From Planctomycetaceae bacterium (GTDB taxonomy: Bacteria; Planctomycetota; Planctomycetia; Pirellulales; Thermoguttaceae): a DNA stretch of 18,723 nucleotides. Of this stretch, positions 14,816 to 18,723 are shown piece by piece. Location of the stretch: positions 1 through 18,723 of the forward strand of contig JAITST010000239.1 of assembly GCA_031287585.1 (NCBI GenBank). Direction: 5' to 3'. A program made the translations under genes and the position numbers. Below the pieces are notes generated by a model, which was not told the origin of the DNA, made no database searches, and saw nothing but the letters and a program-made list of their open reading frames with translations. Every line of letters starts with the position of its first letter. Position 1 is the stretch's first letter.

Positions 14816-14929
14816 TTTTAACGCAGAGGGCACAAAGAGTCGCGGAGGAGTATTTTTTGTAACTTATTCTATTATAAATCATTACAAAAGATTTTCAAAA
14901 TAAAATCTCTGCGAACTCTGCGGTTAAAA
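14816..14929. repeat. Imperfect inverted repeat of GCAGAG type, likely dispersed intergenic repeat
   Basis: TTTTAACGCAGAG (14816-14828) pairs with CTCTGCGGTTAAAA (14916-14929) with one bulged base, and the pairing continues imperfectly inward. The left half carries GCAGAGGGCACAAAGAGTCG, made of 9-11-base near-repeats. I recall very similar GCAGAG/CGCGGAG sequences scattered between genes in many environmental bacteria, but could not check copy number here. Confidence 0.5.
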
Positions 14930-15009
14930 TTGTGGTTTTTAGAAATGTTCAGTTTTATTTATTTTGAAGTTACCGAAGAATAAGTCTAATCTATAATTCT
15001 TTTTCTTTC

Positions 15010-15031
15010 TTCGTGCTTTCGTGTCTTCGTG
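15010..15031 (+). repeat. TTCGTG repeated three times at 8-bp period
   Basis: TTCGTG occurs at 15010, 15018 and 15026, exactly 8 bases apart, in AT-rich surroundings and followed by GTGAAAAATTT. It is the same style of short-period GTG/CTTCG repeat seen between genes in various environmental genomes (from memory). It is probably a second dispersed repeat next to the 14816-14929 block. Confidence 0.5.
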
Positions 15032-15105
15032 GTGAAAAATTTATTACTGTGACGACAGCCAGCAAATTTATACCAAATGGATTCCTCTTGAATTTGTAAT
15101 AACGT

Positions 15106-15250
15106 TTAATAATCCGCAACCATTAACTTTTTCGTTAATTCTTCCAAAGCCGACACAGTTTTGCCTTATTGCCCATATTCTCTATTTTCTCATTTTTGTA
15201 AAGTTATTCATCGCTTTTTCAATTGATTCTGGAAATTGTATTGAGAATTA
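15106..15250 (-). pseudogene. Possible frameshifted C-terminal gene remnant
   Basis: On the minus strand a frame ends SALEELTKKLMVADY with TAA at 15108-15106. Its upstream neighbour in another frame reads IENMGNKAK, and a third reads PESIEKAMNNFTKMRK; joining them needs two single-base frame changes, near 15155 and near 15190. The joined product is helical, charged and protein-like, so it may be the tail of a decayed gene. I do not recognise the family. The pieces are short, so chance is possible. Confidence 0.25.
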
Positions 15251-15280
15251 TATCGGAGATAACGATAAAACGTAGTGGTG

Positions 15281-15309
15281 TTGTATTTTCTGCTCTTGCA
15301 GTCTGTAAT
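15281..15309 (+). promoter_or_regulatory. Promoter candidate for the Pmp-like adhesin
   Basis: TTGTAT (15281-15286) and TGTAAT (15304-15309) are separated by 17 bases; the -10 matches five of six consensus bases and the -35 only three. It would give a leader of about 105 bases to the ATG at 15423. Confidence 0.35.
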
Positions 15310-15410
15310 GATACTGTCGTGATAAGTGTATAGTGGGATAGTCCGGTTTGTGTGGGCTTGTCGGATATGTTTTCGATGGTTTTTGCAAACGTTTTTTCCG
15401 GTAATAACGA

Positions 15411-15415
15411 GAGGG
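15411..15415 (+). promoter_or_regulatory. Shine-Dalgarno site of the adhesin gene
   Basis: GAGGG lies 7 bases before ATG 15423. An in-frame TAA at 15405-15407 blocks any upstream extension, so this start is well supported. Confidence 0.65.
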
Positions 15416-15422
15416 AAAGAGG

Positions 15423-18400
15423 ATGCGGCGAACTACCGTATTAATTTGCCTGACATCACTAATAGTGACCGTACTGTTGTCCTGCTTCGGTTTGGCTGCA
15501 GACTGGAATATCGTTACGTATAATAACAATGCCCGGGCAAATGGAGACGATAACGTAAAACTCTACTTAGTTCTCGAAAACATCAACCTCGTCAACGGCG
15601 ATAGGTTGCTGTTTAACGATGACCTTAGTAGCACCTATTACGGAACCGGTTCCGCACGCGCAATGAACGGTGTTGACAACGCACGCGGTATTCTCATCAA
15701 AAACGGTTCGATACAATTTCTGAACGGAATGGGTGACAAGCAGCGTGACCGGATAATTAGCAGTACACCATCGAACTCATACACACTTCTGAACGTCACA
15801 TGGTATGACGATACCGGTAACATTACCGCCGGACACTTACGCGTTTCCGATTTGGGAATAAACAGCAATACATCATTTACATTTTCAAACGGTTTACGCG
15901 CTGCGGCAAGCGCGCTGCCGCAGAATCTTGGAAACGATAACATTCTTTCTGGCAGAGCGAATTACGGCGATACGACTGTTGAAGGTTATACTGGTGCTGG
16001 CGAAGACGATACCAAAATAGGAGTTGACGGCGGCGGCGCGTTGCGTGTTGTCGGATTTAACGATAACATTGATGGTCTCACTGGTACATTCACTCCGGGC
16101 GCAAACTTCGGAGTAAACACCACGTTCTCGGGCAACAAAGCGACTGGCGAATTACGCAACAATAATACCTACGGCGGTTACGGCGGTGCGATATTTGTGA
16201 AAGATGTTGGTAACGCTATTAACGCCCCGCTTAATTATGACTCGGCTGTAACGTTTGAAAAACGCGCGGCATTTGCGAACAACCAAGCGACTTATGATGG
16301 CGGCGCGATTTATGTCACTGAAAACGGTATGCTTTGGTTTCTCAACAACGAAAGTTACACAGAATATCTCAACGACGGTTACATTCAAAACGGTTATGCA
16401 CACACCAGAACGGCAAATTACGGTGCAAGTTTTGTGAAGAACACGGCGGGTAATAGTGGTGGTGCGTTGGCGATAAGTTCAAACGGCTACGTCTCAATTC
16501 AAGGCGGCTCGATTTACGAAGACAACAAAGCACTCGGAACATCGGCGTTACCGACAGGCGGCTATGAGTTTAAGGGTGAAGGCGGTGCGATATTTGTTCG
16601 TGACGACGCGGAGTTGTATATCTCCGATAGTGCGTCATTTAGAAACAACACGGCATCAGTCGCCGGCGGTGCTATCAGTATTCGTAACAACGCGCAAGTA
16701 ACAATAAGCGGTGAAATTCAAATGTTCGGTAATCACGCAACTGGTACCGAAAGTGTTTTACACAGAAACGGACCACAGATTGAGTTGGCAGACGACATCG
16801 AACGCAGCGATCCATACATTGGTCCCACGCAGTTGTATCCGGTACGTCCAGCCGCAGGTTACGGCGGTGCGGTGTATGTTGATAACGGAACGTTAACGAT
16901 GTACGACATTCACGGCTCAATCGGTGTCAATTCAACTGGTACTTACGTACCGAATACTCACGGTAATGCTGCGGAAAAAACCGCAAACGGTATTTATATG
17001 AATACCAACGCAACGTGGAATATCCAGCCCGGAAGAAATCGTTCGTTAAATATCTATGACCCGATTCTAAGCCGCGGACTTGAACAAATTGAAGGACCTG
17101 CTAACGAGGATTGGAGTCTTCGTGAGCATAACAACGTCATCAACATTGACGGACATTATAGTGGGCGGGTGAACGTTTGGAACGATTCGTCTGATTCGGC
17201 GTTTCTGCCTGCTAACTATTATTATAGCGGAAATAGCGTGTACGATGATGTTTTTGGCGGTAATGAAGAAACGTACATAGACGGAACTGACATTTACAGC
17301 GTTGGTTATTTCAATGTCCACTACCAGTCTGCTGGTCCGATGGAAATACAAAGACCTGTATTCACATACCCCGAAGACGGCGGTCCTCCAACAATCGAAT
17401 GGGTGACGGATACGGTCGTTGGTACAGGTAATACCAGTTTTTCGGTTTCGTCGCAATATGTAGCGGCGGAAGCGGTTGGTAGCGTAGTTATGGGGCTGGA
17501 TAATGTACCGATGCGGCTTGTTAGATTGCAAGATTCGGTAACGCTTGAAAATGTGAACCCGAGTATCGTCACGGCTAAAATGCAAGGCGAGAACATTGTT
17601 GGTTATGAGTTGGTTGTTGAAGGAAACACGTTGACAATTGCGCCGAACGCGGTTGTTGCGCTGGGTATAGATGGCGAAGCGGTAACAGACGAAAATCCGC
17701 TTGTGTATTACAATATAACGCTTAACAGTTACTTCGTTCCGACAGCGAGTCTGTCGTTTGTCAAAGGCGATATTGCGACAGGTTATTATGGTGATTTGAA
17801 CATACTGAATGGTATTTTTACACTGAAAAACGGTGCAACCGCTCCGGCAGGAATGGAAGTGAAACCGACAGAATTTGGTAGTAACAGAGATTTTTGGGTC
17901 TGGCGTGTTACGGACACTACGAGTACAGTGATTGACCAAACAAACAGTGGTTCACTAACAATCGGACATGGTAACACAGTGTCTGATAACGCAGAAATCA
18001 ATCCGGATGGTACAATTGCGAACAATTTGGAGGACTTTATCGGCAGTGCTGGTTTGGTTGCAGATCCGCAAAAGCAAGCGACTCTTTGGCTGGAAAAATA
18101 TACCGGTCCCGGCGGCGGTTATACGACATTCCGTACCAACAATATTACGATGAATGGCGGTCGTATTGCTATGACGGGTATTGACGCACAAGGCAACATA
18201 TCTCCAACTGTTGGCGATGATACCGCAAAAATTTATACCGCTACATACGGAATATACTTACAAGCACCTGACGCATATACAGGTACAGGTTACGGTGGTA
18301 CGTTCGATATTGGCGACCAGCAGGAATACTCACTTCATCACGCATTATACGGTGACGGTAGTTTCACGAAAGCGGGTAACGGACTTTTGATTTTTGCGGA

Positions 18401-18723
18401 TGCGGTCAGTTACACGTTGACAAATCCATCGTTTCCTTACGGTGATATTTTTGCGCATCAAGCGTGGCGACCAGATAGTGAAAACGATGTAGAGTTAATT
18501 GGCTATAGTTACAGTTCTGAAGATGGATACTCCTATAGTTATGGCGGAATCATTCAACGTTCTGACCCGCATCATCATTTAGGTTTGACGATTGTCAGCG
18601 GCGGAACGTTGCAGATGAGCCAGAATAACATACTGGCGATGGTTCGCACTTATGGTTTCTGCGAACCTGACGCTCCTGATCCGGGCGGAGATGAGCCGCA
18701 TCCGGTAGGTGATTACTGGCACT
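15423..18723 (+). CDS. Giant exported beta-helix adhesin with chlamydial Pmp-like repeats (partial)
   Basis: The frame is open for 1100 codons and leaves the right edge, so the C-terminus is missing. A signal peptide is clear (MRRTTVLICLTSLIVTVLLS, with a cut likely after GLA near residue 25; Cys21 is a weak lipobox alternative). From about 230 to 490 the sequence repeats the paired motifs of chlamydial polymorphic membrane proteins, F-x-x-N-x-A and G-G-A-[IL]: FSGNKATG, YGGAIFV, FANNQAT, DGGAIYV, FVKNTAGNSGGALAI, GEGGAIFV, FRNNTASVAGGAISI, YGGAVYV. This predicts a right-handed parallel beta-helix exposed on the surface. Later, KAGNGLLIF and SGGTLQMSQNNIL resemble autotransporter passenger repeats. 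Whether a C-terminal beta-barrel, a sorting signal or another anchor follows is unseen. The product is rich in Asn, Gly, Thr and Tyr. Adhesion is inferred from the repeat type. Confidence 0.85.
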   Translation, partial: MRRTTVLICLTSLIVTVLLSCFGLAADWNIVTYNNNARANGDDNVKLYLVLENINLVNGDRLLFNDDLSSTYYGTGSARAMNGVDNARGILIKNGSIQFLNGMGDKQRDRIISSTPSNSYTLLNVTWYDDTGNITAGHLRVSDLGINSNTSFTFSNGLRAAASALPQNLGNDNILSGRANYGDTTVEGYTGAGEDDTKIGVDGGGALRVVGFNDNIDGLTGTFTPGANFGVNTTFSGNKATGELRNNNTYGGYGGAIFVKDVGNAINAPLNYDSAVTFEKRAAFANNQATYDGGAIYVTENGMLWFLNNESYTEYLNDGYIQNGYAHTRTANYGASFVKNTAGNSGGALAISSNGYVSIQGGSIYEDNKALGTSALPTGGYEFKGEGGAIFVRDDAELYISDSASFRNNTASVAGGAISIRNNAQVTISGEIQMFGNHATGTESVLHRNGPQIELADDIERSDPYIGPTQLYPVRPAAGYGGAVYVDNGTLTMYDIHGSIGVNSTGTYVPNTHGNAAEKTANGIYMNTNATWNIQPGRNRSLNIYDPILSRGLEQIEGPANEDWSLREHNNVINIDGHYSGRVNVWNDSSDSAFLPANYYYSGNSVYDDVFGGNEETYIDGTDIYSVGYFNVHYQSAGPMEIQRPVFTYPEDGGPPTIEWVTDTVVGTGNTSFSVSSQYVAAEAVGSVVMGLDNVPMRLVRLQDSVTLENVNPSIVTAKMQGENIVGYELVVEGNTLTIAPNAVVALGIDGEAVTDENPLVYYNITLNSYFVPTASLSFVKGDIATGYYGDLNILNGIFTLKNGATAPAGMEVKPTEFGSNRDFWVWRVTDTTSTVIDQTNSGSLTIGHGNTVSDNAEINPDGTIANNLEDFIGSAGLVADPQKQATLWLEKYTGPGGGYTTFRTNNITMNGGRIAMTGIDAQGNISPTVGDDTAKIYTATYGIYLQAPDAYTGTGYGGTFDIGDQQEYSLHHALYGDGSFTKAGNGLLIFADAVSYTLTNPSFPYGDIFAHQAWRPDSENDVELIGYSYSSEDGYSYSYGGIIQRSDPHHHLGLTIVSGGTLQMSQNNILAMVRTYGFCEPDAPDPGGDEPHPVGDYWH

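Larger units (their letters stand above)
14445..15422. other. Gene-poor region of about 1 kb
   Basis: No intact gene can be supported. Plus-strand frames such as 14571-14735 (54 codons) and 14671-14790 (39 codons) are short and have no recognisable motif. From about 14790 the sequence becomes strongly AT-rich and carries repeat-like blocks (14816-14929 and 15010-15031), then a possible frameshifted minus-strand gene end (15106-15250), and finally a promoter candidate and ribosome-binding site for the adhesin. This looks like a decayed or insertion-prone segment between two divergently transcribed genes. Confidence 0.5.

Noticed and set aside
17067..17939. 290-codon open frame on the minus strand inside the adhesin gene
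   Set aside because: It is antisense to a gene with strong coding evidence, its translation is Arg/Asn/Phe/His-rich with no motif, and it arises from the codon bias of the plus-strand gene.

Overview
The window looks like a piece of a host- or gut-associated planctomycete chromosome (Planctomycetota, possibly Pirellulales/Thermoguttaceae). This is inferred from gene content, not from a marker gene. The signs are a TatC with a very long first periplasmic loop, large secreted proteins with proline-rich linkers, a stand-alone motA-motB pair, a membrane-anchored coiled-coil protein of a kind I associate with planctomycetes, a giant adhesin with chlamydial Pmp-like repeats, and few clear Shine-Dalgarno sites. 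Base composition is moderate, with AT-rich intergenic regions. No rRNA, tRNA or CRISPR array was seen.

Layout. Positions 1-64 hold the start of a minus-strand transposase, probably IS5 family, that leaves the window. From 333 to 7686 five plus-strand genes follow: a secreted or anchored parvulin-type prolyl isomerase with a 280-residue Pro-rich linker, an exported TPR protein, a tRNA-dihydrouridine synthase, and the flagellar stator pair motA and motB. A possible small minus-strand gene or gene remnant lies between dus and motA. A convergent junction with a hairpin separates motB from the minus-strand pair paaK-like ligase then tatC, which are 15 bases apart and probably co-transcribed. A divergent intergenic region (10266-10577) with a good sigma70-type promoter leads into atpC and pgi, which nearly touch. 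After pgi, inverted repeats occupy a convergent junction with a minus-strand coiled-coil protein carrying a BRCT-like C-terminal segment. A gene-poor stretch of almost 1 kb (14445-15422) holds dispersed-repeat-like sequence and what looks like a frameshifted gene remnant. The window ends inside a very long exported beta-helix protein that is open for 1100 codons.

How the genes relate. Several are envelope genes: periplasmic folding (parvulin), export (TatC), motility (MotAB), surface adhesion (Pmp-like protein) and envelope-associated scaffolds (TPR and coiled-coil proteins). Housekeeping genes (dus, atpC, pgi) are interspersed. I found no clearly new multi-gene system. The best leads are the Pmp-like giant adhesin, the orphan atpC next to pgi, the TatC insertion, a within-gene arginine-codon gradient shared by several plus-strand genes, and several precise inverted repeats in regulatory positions.
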